A stretch of DNA of 59,317 nt from Mycolicibacterium hodleri (lineage in GTDB: Bacteria; Actinomycetota; Actinomycetes; Mycobacteriales; Mycobacteriaceae): positions 1 through 59,317 of the forward strand of contig NZ_JACKTL010000078.1 of NCBI RefSeq assembly GCF_025822245.1, read 5' to 3'. The position numbers were made by a program, and so were the translations under genes. Position 1 is the stretch's first letter. Each line of letters begins with the position of its first letter. The notes below the pieces were generated by a model. That model did no database searches and was not told the DNA's origin. It saw only the letters and a list, made by a program, of their open reading frames with translations. This document shows positions 8,935 through 17,058 of this stretch, in pieces.

Positions 8935-10155
8935 ATGAGCGGTGTTTTCTCGCGTCTGGTGGGTCAGGACGCCGTCGAAGCGGAACTGGTCGCCGCCGCG
9001 CGCGCGGCCCGCGGTGATTCGGCTCACAACCCGCTGGGCACCGGCGCCATGGGTGGCCGGATGACGCACGCGTGGCTGATCACGGGGCCTCCCGGGTCCG
9101 GTCGGTCCATCGCGGCGGTGTGCTTCGCCGCGGCCTTGCAGTGCACGTCCGACGGCGTGCCGGGATGCGGGGAGTGTCGCGCCTGCACCACGACGATGGC
9201 GGGCACCCACGCCGACGTGCGCCGGATCATTCCCGAGGGTCTGTCGATCGGCGTCAAGGAGATGCGCGACATCGTCCAGATCGCGTCGCGGCGGCCGGGC
9301 ACCGGGCGGTGGCAGGTCGTGGTGGTCGAGGATGCCGACCGGCTCACCGAGGGCGCGGCGAACGCCCTGCTCAAGGTGGTCGAGGAGCCGCCCGCGTCGA
9401 CGGTGTTCCTGCTGTGCGCGCCGTCGGTCGACCCGGAGGACATCGCGATCACCCTGCGGTCGCGCTGCCGGCACGTCGCCCTGGTGACCCCGCGGCTGGA
9501 CGCGATCGCCCGAGTGTTGGTCGACGTCGACGGCATGGACGAGAAGAACGCCACGTGGGCGGCGTCGGTCAGCGGCGGCCACGTCGGGCGGGCCCGCCGG
9601 CTGGCCACCGACGAGCAGGCCAGGAGCCGCCGGGAACGCGCGCTGGGGCTGGCGCGCGACGCGGCGACGCCGGCGCGGGCCTACGCCGCCGCCGAGGAGC
9701 TGGTGGCCACCGCGGAGGACGAGGCCAAGGCGCTCACCGGCGACCGCAACGAGGCCGAGACCGAGGAACTGCGGACGGCGCTCGGTGGTGGCGGCACCGG
9801 CAAGGGTGCCGCGGGTGCGCTGCGGGGCGCCGCCGGAGCCCTCAAGGACCTGGAGAAACGCCAGAAGTCGCGGCAGACGCGGGCCTCGCGCGACGCGCTG
9901 GACCGGGCGCTGATCGACCTGGCCACCTATTTTCGCGACGCCATGCTGGTGTCGTCCGGGGCGGGCGGCCTTCAGGCCAACCATCCCGACATGGCGGACA
10001 AGGCCGCGGCGATGGCCGCACACGTCCCACCCGACCGGCTGCTGCGCTGCATCGAGGCGGTGCTCGAGTGCCGCGACGCGCTGGCGATGAACGTCAAGCC
10101 CAAGTTCGCCGTCGACGCGCTGGTGGCCACCGTTGGGCAGGCCCTTCGCGGTTGA
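8935..10155 (+). CDS. holB: DNA polymerase III subunit delta'
   Basis: A 406-residue AAA+ clamp-loader subunit starting MSGVFSRLVGQDAVEAELV. The P-loop reads GPPGSGRS: the usual Lys is Arg, as expected for a delta' subunit that does not hydrolyse ATP. A zinc-binding cysteine cluster (CGECRAC) follows. VVVEDADRLTEGAANALLKVVEEPP is the typical clamp-loader core. It matches M. tuberculosis Rv3644c (about 401 aa) in length and place. The reading frame is open far upstream, but ATG 8935 gives the family N-terminus and has a -10-like box just before it. The next gene downstream is tRNA-Thr. Confidence 0.93.
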   Translation: MSGVFSRLVGQDAVEAELVAAARAARGDSAHNPLGTGAMGGRMTHAWLITGPPGSGRSIAAVCFAAALQCTSDGVPGCGECRACTTTMAGTHADVRRIIPEGLSIGVKEMRDIVQIASRRPGTGRWQVVVVEDADRLTEGAANALLKVVEEPPASTVFLLCAPSVDPEDIAITLRSRCRHVALVTPRLDAIARVLVDVDGMDEKNATWAASVSGGHVGRARRLATDEQARSRRERALGLARDAATPARAYAAAEELVATAEDEAKALTGDRNEAETEELRTALGGGGTGKGAAGALRGAAGALKDLEKRQKSRQTRASRDALDRALIDLATYFRDAMLVSSGAGGLQANHPDMADKAAAMAAHVPPDRLLRCIEAVLECRDALAMNVKPKFAVDALVATVGQALRG

Positions 10156-10167
10156 GGGCCGATCGTT

Positions 10168-10197
10168 TTGGGTTGGCGACGGTGCCTGCCGTAGACT
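10168..10197 (+). promoter_or_regulatory. Candidate promoter of tRNA-Thr
   Basis: TTGGGT (10168-10173) and TAGACT (10192-10197) are separated by 18 bp, placing transcription start near 10204. A perfect hairpin, CGCCTGG-CTGA-CCAGGCG (10203-10220), then fills the leader and ends two bases before the tRNA. Confidence 0.5.
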
Positions 10198-10222
10198 CGT
10201 CCCGCCTGGCTGACCAGGCGTC

Positions 10223-10295
10223 GCCGCCTTAGCTCAGTCGGTAGAGCATCTCACTCGTAATGAGAAGGTCTGGGGTTCGATTCCCCAAGGCGGCC
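10223..10295 (+). tRNA. tRNA-Thr (anticodon CGT)
   Basis: A 73-base cloverleaf can be drawn. The acceptor stem is GCCGCCT/AGGCGGC, the D stem GCTC/GAGC, the anticodon stem TCTCA/TGAGA with loop CTCGTAA, and the T stem TGGGG/CCCCA with loop TTCGATT. Anticodon CGT reads ACG (Thr). The discriminator base is C. CCA is encoded at 10296-10298 and is followed by seven T residues (10299-10305), which could help termination. A tRNA-Thr is expected after Rv3644c in mycobacteria. Confidence 0.95.
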
Positions 10296-10304
10296 CCATT
10301 TTTT

Positions 10305-11678
10305 TCACCCCGTCGCGTCGACGCTCTGTTCGAATCGGAACACCGCGTGCGGGTCGTAGGTCGCCTTGACCGCGCGCAACCGCTCGACGTTGGCGCCCCA
10401 GTAGGCGGTCGCGAAGTCGGGGTCGCCGGCGTTGGGCACGTTGACGTAGGCCCCGTCGACGAAGGGCGCCAACGCCGTCGCGAAGTCGGTGGTCCACTGA
10501 ATGCACCGCGCGGTGAGCGCCTCGTCCGGCGCCGGTCCGCCGCGAGTTCCCCAGCCGGCGCCCGGCTCGGCGTAGAACAGCGAGTGGCGATGGGCGAACG
10601 CGGAGCCGCCGGCCGGCTCGCTGCGGGTGACCGCGCCGCCGAACGCGTTGGTGAAGTAGTTGCAGCCCGGTGTCGGGGCCGCCGCCAGGAACGAGGCGAT
10701 CAGTTCGACAGCCTCGTCGGGAAGGGGCCGGGAAATGAACTGGGAGAGGAACTTCCAATTCGCCGGCTCGTCGCACTCCGGGATCTGAAAGCCTGCGTAG
10801 ATCTCGGCCCAGTTGCCGTCGAGCGTGGAGACCGCCGGGTCGCCGACGGCCAGGATGGGCGCGAGGAGGTCGGCGGCCTCGGCGGCGGATCCGTCGACGA
10901 GTACGGCGATCAGCCGGATTTCGGCCGGGCCCATCTCCAGCTGGCTGGTCATCCGCTCGTCGACGAACGGCGCGCAATCCTGCCACGCGCGGAAGACCTC
11001 GCGAAGGTGGGTCAGACCCGGCCAGGTCGCGGTGACGTAGACGGTCTGCCGCACCGGACGCACCTGGTAGGTCAGCGACGTGACGACGCCGAAGTTGCCG
11101 TTGCCCGCGCCCCGCAGCGCCCACAGCAGCTCGGCGTGGTGGTGTTCGTCGACGGTGATCGCTTCGGCACGGTCGACCCCGGAGGCAACGACGATCTCGG
11201 CGGCGAGCAGGTTGTCCGACGCCATCCCGAAGGCCCGTGTCAGCAAGCCGAACCCACCGCCGAGCGTGGCTCCGACCAGGCCGACGGAGCCCTCCGTGCC
11301 GGTCGGCGCGGCGACCCCGGCCGCGCCGAGCGCGGTCACGGCCTGCAACTGGTTGAGCCCGGCCCCGACCGTCGCCGTCCCGGCCGCCACGTCGACCGCG
11401 GCGGAGGTCATCTCGCTGACGTCGATCACGATGCCGTCGTCGACGGTGTTCCAACCCTCCAGGCAGTGCCCGCCGCTGCGTACCCGCACGGGCACGTGGT
11501 GGCGCCGCGCCCATGTCAGCGCGGTGACGACGTCGCTTGTCTCCCTGGCGAATACGATCGCCAGCGGTCGGTGGTCGAACAACAGGTTCCAGCCGGCGCG
11601 GGCGGTCGGGTACTCGTCGTCGTCGGGTAGGACGACGCGTCCGGTCAGGCCGGCCAGCCCCTCGGCGGTCGACGTCAT
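10305..11678 (-). CDS. FAD-linked oxidase, berberine-bridge/6-hydroxynicotine oxidase family
   Basis: A 457-residue flavoprotein oxidase. The PCMH-type FAD-binding domain occupies the first half. RVRSGGHCLEGWN contains the His that carries covalent FAD in this family. The second (Cys) attachment site seems absent, since the matching loop reads LGGGFGLLTRAFG. The C-terminal BBE domain ends with the typical AYWGANVERLRAVKATYDPHAVFRFEQS. The substrate is not predictable; amines, sugars and alkaloid-like compounds are known in the family. ATG 11678 shares one base with the stop of the upstream permease gene (TGATG), so the two are translationally coupled. This suggests the oxidase acts on a compound the permease imports. 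A longer frame upstream lies inside the permease gene and was not used. Confidence 0.85.
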   Translation of the reverse strand: MTSTAEGLAGLTGRVVLPDDDEYPTARAGWNLLFDHRPLAIVFARETSDVVTALTWARRHHVPVRVRSGGHCLEGWNTVDDGIVIDVSEMTSAAVDVAAGTATVGAGLNQLQAVTALGAAGVAAPTGTEGSVGLVGATLGGGFGLLTRAFGMASDNLLAAEIVVASGVDRAEAITVDEHHHAELLWALRGAGNGNFGVVTSLTYQVRPVRQTVYVTATWPGLTHLREVFRAWQDCAPFVDERMTSQLEMGPAEIRLIAVLVDGSAAEAADLLAPILAVGDPAVSTLDGNWAEIYAGFQIPECDEPANWKFLSQFISRPLPDEAVELIASFLAAAPTPGCNYFTNAFGGAVTRSEPAGGSAFAHRHSLFYAEPGAGWGTRGGPAPDEALTARCIQWTTDFATALAPFVDGAYVNVPNAGDPDFATAYWGANVERLRAVKATYDPHAVFRFEQSVDATG

Positions 11679-13141
11679 CAGATCGCCATCGGCTCGCCGG
11701 GCTCGGACTCGAGAACCCGTCGACGGAAGATCATCAGGTACGCGAAGTACAGCCCACCCACCGCGAGGAGGCCGGCGACGATCACGACCGCCGTGCCCGC
11801 GCTGGCCGGGGACAGCAGGATGACGAGCACGCACACCGACCAGATCAGCGCCGCGACGGCGACCGGCATCTCGAAGCGGCCGAGGGTGAAGCCGCCCTCC
11901 TTGTGCTCCAGTCGCTTTCGCACCGACAGGTAGAGCACCACGATCCCGCCGTAGGTCAACGCGATCAGCACGGTGCCCGAGGTGATCAGCTCCAGCAGGG
12001 CGTCACCGGGCAGTGCGACCAGTATGGCGGTGCCGAGGACGACGGGCAGGATCGTCGCCGGGATCGGCGTCTTGGTGTGGCCGTCCACTCGCTTCATCAG
12101 GCGTGGCGCCGGGAAGCGGTCGTCGCGCGCCATCGCGAAGATCATGCGCGAGCAGCTGGTCAGGGTGACCATCCCGCCGCCGAAGAAGGCGATGGCGATC
12201 GCGACCAGGAACACGCGTTCGGTGACGGTGCCGAGCTGGTCGCCCATGATCGTGGCGACCGGCGACTCGGCGGCGGTCACCGCGGGGATGTCGGTGATGG
12301 CGACGGTCAGGGCGATCAGGAACAGCATGCCCAGAACACCAGCCGCGACAACCGATCCCACGATGGCCCGGGGGACGGTGCGGAAGGGATCCTTGGCCTC
12401 CTCGGCCATGTTGGCCGCCGCGTCGAAGCCCACCAGGGTGGCCAGGCCGACGATCATGACGGCCGCCAGCCCACCGCCCATCGCGAAGTAGTCGGTCGCC
12501 CCCGTGGTGGTGCCGCGCGAGGTGAGGTTGTCGACCGAACCGTGGCCGGTCACCGCCACTGCGACCAGCAGCGCGACCACCAACACCACCACGATGGTCA
12601 GCTCGACGCCGACGGCCACCGAGTTCAGCAGCGCGACGATCTTCGTCGAGGCGATCGCCAACACGGCCTGGATCACCATCAGCACGACGGTGATGACCCG
12701 CGCGGTGGTCTCGTCGGGCGCCATGTCGAACAGGGGCATGAGGCACTGGCTGGCCATCGCGCTGTTGATGGCCATCAGGCCGGTGATCAGATAGCAGAAG
12801 GTGAGCCAGCCGAAGAACCAGCCGATCTTCGGGTTGGCCAGTCGTGACGCCCATTGGTACGACGAGCCGGACAGCGCGATCCTGGCGGCGAATTGGGCGA
12901 TCACCAGTGCTATCAGAAGCTGTCCGAGTGCCGCGACGATCCAGGTCCAGATGCCCACCGGACCGGAGTTGCGCAGGAGGTCGTCGTAGGTGCCGAAGAT
13001 GCCGACGGCCACCGAGATGAACGCGAAGGAAATGGCGAACACTTGGAACGATCCGAGTGTCCGCTTGAGCTCCGGCTCGTAGCCGCCGTCCCCGTCTGCC
13101 TGGCCCGCCGCCGCGGGATCTGCCGTGTGCTCTGCCGTCAT
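11678..13141 (-). CDS. APC-family amino acid/amine permease
   Basis: A 487-residue secondary transporter with about 12 hydrophobic segments between residues 28 and 470. The early helix region FQVFAISFAFISVAVGIFGTY and the GFDAAANMAEEAKDP stretch after the sixth helix are typical of the APC superfamily (amino acid, GABA or polyamine uptake). The cytosolic N-terminal tail is acidic and low-complexity. It is the first gene of a two-gene unit with the flavin oxidase. Upstream, two copies of GGACTACTGCA lie 32 bp apart and may be an operator. The exact substrate is unknown, and an amine is plausible from the neighbour. Confidence 0.88.
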   Translation of the reverse strand: MTAEHTADPAAAGQADGDGGYEPELKRTLGSFQVFAISFAFISVAVGIFGTYDDLLRNSGPVGIWTWIVAALGQLLIALVIAQFAARIALSGSSYQWASRLANPKIGWFFGWLTFCYLITGLMAINSAMASQCLMPLFDMAPDETTARVITVVLMVIQAVLAIASTKIVALLNSVAVGVELTIVVVLVVALLVAVAVTGHGSVDNLTSRGTTTGATDYFAMGGGLAAVMIVGLATLVGFDAAANMAEEAKDPFRTVPRAIVGSVVAAGVLGMLFLIALTVAITDIPAVTAAESPVATIMGDQLGTVTERVFLVAIAIAFFGGGMVTLTSCSRMIFAMARDDRFPAPRLMKRVDGHTKTPIPATILPVVLGTAILVALPGDALLELITSGTVLIALTYGGIVVLYLSVRKRLEHKEGGFTLGRFEMPVAVAALIWSVCVLVILLSPASAGTAVVIVAGLLAVGGLYFAYLMIFRRRVLESEPGEPMAI

Positions 13142-13183
13142 GGGCTGAGTATGGGGGTCGGTGGCACCACACGGATGGGGGTT

Positions 13184-13226
13184 GGACTACTGCACTTTTC
13201 GTGGCGACCGAGGCGGGACTACTGCA
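13184..13226 (-). promoter_or_regulatory. Direct repeat GGACTACTGCA x2, candidate operator
   Basis: Identical 11-mers at 13184-13194 and 13216-13226 (plus strand) are 32 bp apart, about three helical turns, at roughly -48 and -80 from the permease ATG. Read toward the permease they are TGCAGTAGTCC. This is one base different from the TGCATTAGTC flank of the LysR-type box at 24089. Confidence 0.4.
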
Positions 13227-13231
13227 TGTCG

Positions 13232-15031
13232 TCAGGGAGGCGCCACGTAGCCGACGGGTCCCGACGCCAGACACACCGACAGCGCCGAGGTGTTCGCGAC
13301 GGCGATGACCGCGTTGCCCGCCCCCGACAGCCGCACGAAGACGCGGTTGAGCCCGGGATGGACCGGCACGCGGGTGGCGTCGCCGTCGGACAGCGCGAAG
13401 GTCATCGAACCGTCGTTGTTGGCCAGGTAGTTGATCTCGGCGGTCCACTCCGTCGGCAGCATCGGACCGTCCAACGGCATCCTGACCGGGGCGTCTGGCT
13501 GAACGAGATAGCCGCACTGGGGCTTTGGCCCGGGAAGGGTGTGCCGAACCCACGTCACCTGGGCGTCGACCAGTCGGCCCTTGCGGTCGAAGGTGCGCAG
13601 ATCGGTTGTGCTGGTGCTGAATTCGGGTCGATCGCGCACGAGGGCGAACACGTGACCGAACAGATTGTCTGGCCACGCGAAGCGTTGCAGGATCAGCGGG
13701 TCGACCTCCTGTTCCAGCAGGGGCGCCGTGGTGGTGGCGTTGGCCGCGGCGAGACTGCTCAACACGTTGGCGACGTAGGCCCGCGTCGGGTTGTCACGCC
13801 ATCGCGCCGTGAACGTGGCGGTGGAGTAGCCGCAACTGACGACGAACAGGGCGGCGCACCCCACGACGACCGCCGTGCGCACCCGGGAGGCGTCCAGCCG
13901 CGCGGAACTCGCCCGATTCGGTGCGAGGAACCCGACGGCCGCCAGCAGCGTGAGCATCACCGCCAGGTCGGGGAGGTAGCGCAGGGTCTGCGCCAATTCG
14001 ATGGCGGTGAAGCGCGACGAGCGCATCAGGTAGATCGGCAGCTGGCAGGCCACGACGTATCCCGCCGCGGCGAACCACAGCACGCGAGCGTGTTCCTTGC
14101 GGGCCACCGACAGCGCGATCACCGCCCCCAGTACCAGCCACCCCACCACCATGACCGGCCACTGCGGCAGGGCCCACGGCGACGACGGCGCCCAGCGCTC
14201 CCACTGCCACGGGCCGCCGATCAGCGCGGGCACGATGCCGTGGGTGACGGACCGCACCAGCAGGTCACCGGTCATGGCGAAGTCCAGCGTCCACCGCCGC
14301 TGGTCGACGACGAGCAGGTAGATCGCGACCCACGCCGCCGTCAGGGCGCCGGTGGCGGTCCAGAGCCGAAGCCCGCCGCGCCACACGGTGGTCAGCGCGG
14401 ACCGGTCGCCTTGGACGTAGGCGAGCAGGGCCGCGACGGCGAACGCCGCGAACGGAATGACCGCGGCCTTCTCGAAGAACGTCAGCCCGACGAAGAACAC
14501 CAGGGCTCCGGTGAGTGCGTACCGCTGATTGCCGGTGCGCACCAACAGGATCGCGTCGGCACACACCCAGGCCATGGCGGCCGTCATCGGCAGCGCGTTG
14601 AGCGCCGCCGCCCACCACGCGAAGGCGGGCAGGGACAGCGGAGAGAACAGCGCGAAGGTCAGCGGGATCAGCAGCAGCGGCCGCCACCCCAGGATCACGT
14701 GCAGGGCCCGCAGGATCGCCAGCGACGCCACCAGCTGCAGCAGCACCAGGCTGACGGCCGGGCCGATCCAGCTGAACGGCGCGAGCTTGGCGATCGCGCC
14801 CGCGACGAGGAACGCCGCGGGCATGACGTGCCCGTCGTGGTCGTCGAACAGATACGCCGGGGACCAGAGCTCGTGGGTGCCGGCGCGGGCGACGAGGATC
14901 AGGTCGTCCCAGTAGAAGTAGCCCTGGAAGGCGAGCACCGCGCGCATGACCAGTTGGACGACGATCAGCGCCGCGGCGGCATACAGGACCCAACGCGCCC
15001 CAGGTCGCCACGCTCCCAGCCGCCGAATCAC
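13232..15031 (-). CDS. Polytopic membrane protein, Rv3635-like, GT-C fold candidate
   Basis: A 599-residue membrane protein resembling M. tuberculosis Rv3635 (about 591 aa), which also lies beside galE. About ten to twelve hydrophobic segments fill residues 10-400. A soluble C-terminal domain of about 190 residues follows and is probably extracytoplasmic. The first external loop has FYWDDLILVARAG. A paired acidic motif in that loop is characteristic of polyprenyl-phosphate-sugar-dependent GT-C glycosyltransferases, so an envelope glycosyl transfer role is inferred but not proven. The start is GTG, seven bases after a TACAGT box. It is divergent from galE with only 33 bp between the start codons. 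Confidence 0.78.
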   Translation of the reverse strand: MIRRLGAWRPGARWVLYAAAALIVVQLVMRAVLAFQGYFYWDDLILVARAGTHELWSPAYLFDDHDGHVMPAAFLVAGAIAKLAPFSWIGPAVSLVLLQLVASLAILRALHVILGWRPLLLIPLTFALFSPLSLPAFAWWAAALNALPMTAAMAWVCADAILLVRTGNQRYALTGALVFFVGLTFFEKAAVIPFAAFAVAALLAYVQGDRSALTTVWRGGLRLWTATGALTAAWVAIYLLVVDQRRWTLDFAMTGDLLVRSVTHGIVPALIGGPWQWERWAPSSPWALPQWPVMVVGWLVLGAVIALSVARKEHARVLWFAAAGYVVACQLPIYLMRSSRFTAIELAQTLRYLPDLAVMLTLLAAVGFLAPNRASSARLDASRVRTAVVVGCAALFVVSCGYSTATFTARWRDNPTRAYVANVLSSLAAANATTTAPLLEQEVDPLILQRFAWPDNLFGHVFALVRDRPEFSTSTTDLRTFDRKGRLVDAQVTWVRHTLPGPKPQCGYLVQPDAPVRMPLDGPMLPTEWTAEINYLANNDGSMTFALSDGDATRVPVHPGLNRVFVRLSGAGNAVIAVANTSALSVCLASGPVGYVAPP

Positions 15032-15038
15032 CGGTGCG

Positions 15039-15058
15039 ACTGTACGTGTCGGTATGGT
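15039..15058. promoter_or_regulatory. Back-to-back leaderless promoters (TACAGT minus, TATGGT plus)
   Basis: Minus-strand TACAGT (15039-15044) is seven bases from the GTG of the Rv3635-like gene. Plus-strand TATGGT (15053-15058) is six bases from the GTG of galE. The two -10 boxes are eight bp apart, so each -35 must lie inside the other gene. Confidence 0.55.
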
Positions 15059-15064
15059 GACCCG

Positions 15065-16003
15065 GTGCGGACACTCGTCACCGGAGCAGCTGGCTTCATC
15101 GGATCAACGCTGGTAGAGCGACTGCTGGCGGACGGTCACGCCGTCGTCGGCGTCGACGACCTGAGCTCGGGCAACCCCGTGAACATCGTCGAGGCGGAGC
15201 GGCACGACGCCTACGAGTTCGCCAAGGCCGACATCGTGGACGCCGATCTGCTGGGACTGGTCGCCGACACCCAGCCGGAGGTGATCTTCCACCTGGCGGC
15301 CCAGATCTCGGTGAGTCGTTCCGTCGACGACGCCCAGTTCGACTCCAGCGTCAACGTGGTCGGCACGGTGCGCCTCGCGGAGGCCGCCCGCAAGGCGGGC
15401 GTCCGCAAGATCGTCCACACCTCCTCCGGCGGCTCCATCTACGGGACGCCGCCGGTCTACCCGACCGACGAGACCGTGCCGGTCAACCCGTCGTCGCCCT
15501 ACGCCGCCAGCAAGGTGTGCGGCGAGGTCTACCTCAACATGTTCCGCAACCTGTACGACCTGGACTGCTCGCACATCGCGCCGGCCAACGTCTACGGGCC
15601 GCGCCAGGACCCGCACGGCGAGGCCGGCGTCGTCGCGATCTTCGCCAAGGCGCTCCTGGCCGGCAAGACCACCAAGATCTTCGGTGACGGCTCCGACACC
15701 CGGGACTACGTGTTCGTCGACGACGTCGTCGACGCGTTCGTCCGGGCCAGCGGCCAGGCAGGCAGCGGGCAGCGGTTCAACGCGGGCACGGGAGTCGAGA
15801 CCTCGACGCGCGCGCTGCACAGCGCGGTCGCCGCCGCCGCGGGCGCGCCCGACGAGCCGGAGCTGCATCCGCCCCGGCTTGGGGATCTGCGGAGGTCCTG
15901 TCTGGACATCGGCCGGGCCGTCGACGTGCTCGGCTGGACGCCCAAGGTGCCGCTGGCCGAGGGCATCGACCGCACGGTCGCGTTCTTCCGCGACCAGGCC
16001 TAG
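15065..16003 (+). CDS. galE: UDP-glucose 4-epimerase-type NAD-dependent epimerase
   Basis: A 312-residue extended short-chain dehydrogenase matching M. tuberculosis Rv3634c (GalE1, about 314 aa). It interconverts UDP-glucose and UDP-galactose for arabinogalactan and other envelope glycans. The NAD-binding TGAAGFIG opens the protein. The catalytic tyrosine and lysine are in SPYAASK, and the substrate region reads NVYGPRQDPHGEAGVV. The start is GTG 15065, directly after a leaderless TATGGT box. A long open frame upstream is antisense to the membrane protein gene and was ignored. The 3' end overlaps the DUF2304 gene by four bases in convergent orientation. An Rv3633 homologue, present in M. tuberculosis at this point, is missing here. 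Confidence 0.93.
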   Translation: MRTLVTGAAGFIGSTLVERLLADGHAVVGVDDLSSGNPVNIVEAERHDAYEFAKADIVDADLLGLVADTQPEVIFHLAAQISVSRSVDDAQFDSSVNVVGTVRLAEAARKAGVRKIVHTSSGGSIYGTPPVYPTDETVPVNPSSPYAASKVCGEVYLNMFRNLYDLDCSHIAPANVYGPRQDPHGEAGVVAIFAKALLAGKTTKIFGDGSDTRDYVFVDDVVDAFVRASGQAGSGQRFNAGTGVETSTRALHSAVAAAAGAPDEPELHPPRLGDLRRSCLDIGRAVDVLGWTPKVPLAEGIDRTVAFFRDQA

Positions 16004-16341
16004 CGGGGATCGGGGGCGCGCGCGCCCTCCAGCGCGACGGCCCGCGCCAGTTGGGCGTACCGCAGCTCCAGGTCCTTGAAGCGCAGGTAGGTGCTGATGG
16101 TGGTGAACAGGAACGCGACGATCAGCGCGTACTCCAGCAGGTCGGCGCCCCGGGCGACGCCGAGCCAGTTCGCCACCACGGTGGTGTCGTCGGGGCGGAC
16201 GATCGCGTACACCCCCGCGAGGACGAACAGCACGTAGCCGATCTTCACCCACGCCTTGGCCTGCGCGCTGCGCCGGGAGCGCAGCAGGTAGACCAGCAGC
16301 ACGAGCACGGCCGCGATCAGCAGAACCTGAATCCAGTTCAT
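16000..16341 (-). CDS. DUF2304 membrane protein, Rv3632-like
   Basis: A 113-residue protein (Rv3632 is about 114) with three hydrophobic segments: residues 3-20, about 33-50 and 65-85. The end is charged and helical. DUF2304 proteins usually sit next to a family 2 glycosyltransferase and may anchor or assist it; for M. tuberculosis Rv3632/Rv3631 I recall a role in galactosamine modification of arabinogalactan. The ATG overlaps the stop of the glycosyltransferase gene (ATGA), so translation is coupled. It is the last gene of the 23551-16000 operon. Confidence 0.85.
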   Translation of the reverse strand: MNWIQVLLIAAVLVLLVYLLRSRRSAQAKAWVKIGYVLFVLAGVYAIVRPDDTTVVANWLGVARGADLLEYALIVAFLFTTISTYLRFKDLELRYAQLARAVALEGARAPDPR

Positions 16342-17036
16342 CGGCGCATCCTCTTTCGCAGCAACCCGTCGAAGACGATGTTGACGCCGTTGACCAACGG
16401 CTGACCCTTCGACATCGAATAGTCGGTGTACAGGATTTCGACGGGCTCCTCGGCCACCCGCCAACCGTTTTCGACGATCAGGGCGACGATCTCACTGGCG
16501 TGCGCCATGCCGCTCATCGTCAGGTTCAACCCGTCGGCGACGGTCTTGTCGAAGACCCGCAGCCCGTTGTGTGCGTCGGTCAGCCCGAGCTTGCGACTGG
16601 TGGGGCTGACCTTGGCGATCACGGGGAAGACCAGACGCCGCAGCAGGGGCATGTTGTTCGGCGTGCCGTCGGCGAAGCGCGTTCCCACCACGATGTCGAG
16701 GTCCTCGGTGCGGAGGCGGTCGATCATCCGGACGACGTCGGCGATGCGGTGCTGGCCGTCGGCGTCGAACGTCGCGAAGACGGCGGCCCCCGGCCGGCTG
16801 CGGGCGTATTCGACGCCGGTCTGGATGGCGGCGCCCTGACCGAGGTTGACGGGGTGGCGCACGACGTGGGCCCCGGCCCGCCAGGCCTGCTCGGCGGTGT
16901 CGTCGCGGCTGCCGTCGTCGACGCAGACCACGTTGTCGAAGACCGAGCGAACGTCGGTGACGACCTCGGAGATCACGGTCGCCTCGTTGAACGCGGGTAT
17001 GACGATCCAGGTGTCGCCATGGGGGTTGCCTCGCAT
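16338..17036 (-). CDS. Family 2 glycosyltransferase, Rv3631-like (polyprenyl-phosphate sugar synthase type)
   Basis: A 232-residue GT-A enzyme predicted to move a sugar from a nucleotide donor to polyprenyl phosphate on the cytoplasmic face. The nucleotide-binding region has VIPAFNEATVISEV and VDDGSRDDT, and the metal-binding motif is FDADGQH. No membrane helices are present; the adjacent DUF2304 protein may supply the anchor. It corresponds to Rv3631, reported by others as a polyprenyl-phosphate GalNAc synthase (from memory). It starts 22 bp after the flippase-like gene. A TAATTT sequence 11 bases before its ATG could give some independent transcription. Confidence 0.9.
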   Translation of the reverse strand: MRGNPHGDTWIVIPAFNEATVISEVVTDVRSVFDNVVCVDDGSRDDTAEQAWRAGAHVVRHPVNLGQGAAIQTGVEYARSRPGAAVFATFDADGQHRIADVVRMIDRLRTEDLDIVVGTRFADGTPNNMPLLRRLVFPVIAKVSPTSRKLGLTDAHNGLRVFDKTVADGLNLTMSGMAHASEIVALIVENGWRVAEEPVEILYTDYSMSKGQPLVNGVNIVFDGLLRKRMRR

Positions 17037-17058
17037 GTCAGTGCATCAAATTACACGC

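Noticed and set aside
12854..15064. Upstream extension of the galE frame
   Set aside because: Antisense to the Rv3635-like gene and part of the permease gene. GTG 15065 with TATGGT six bases before it is the proper start.
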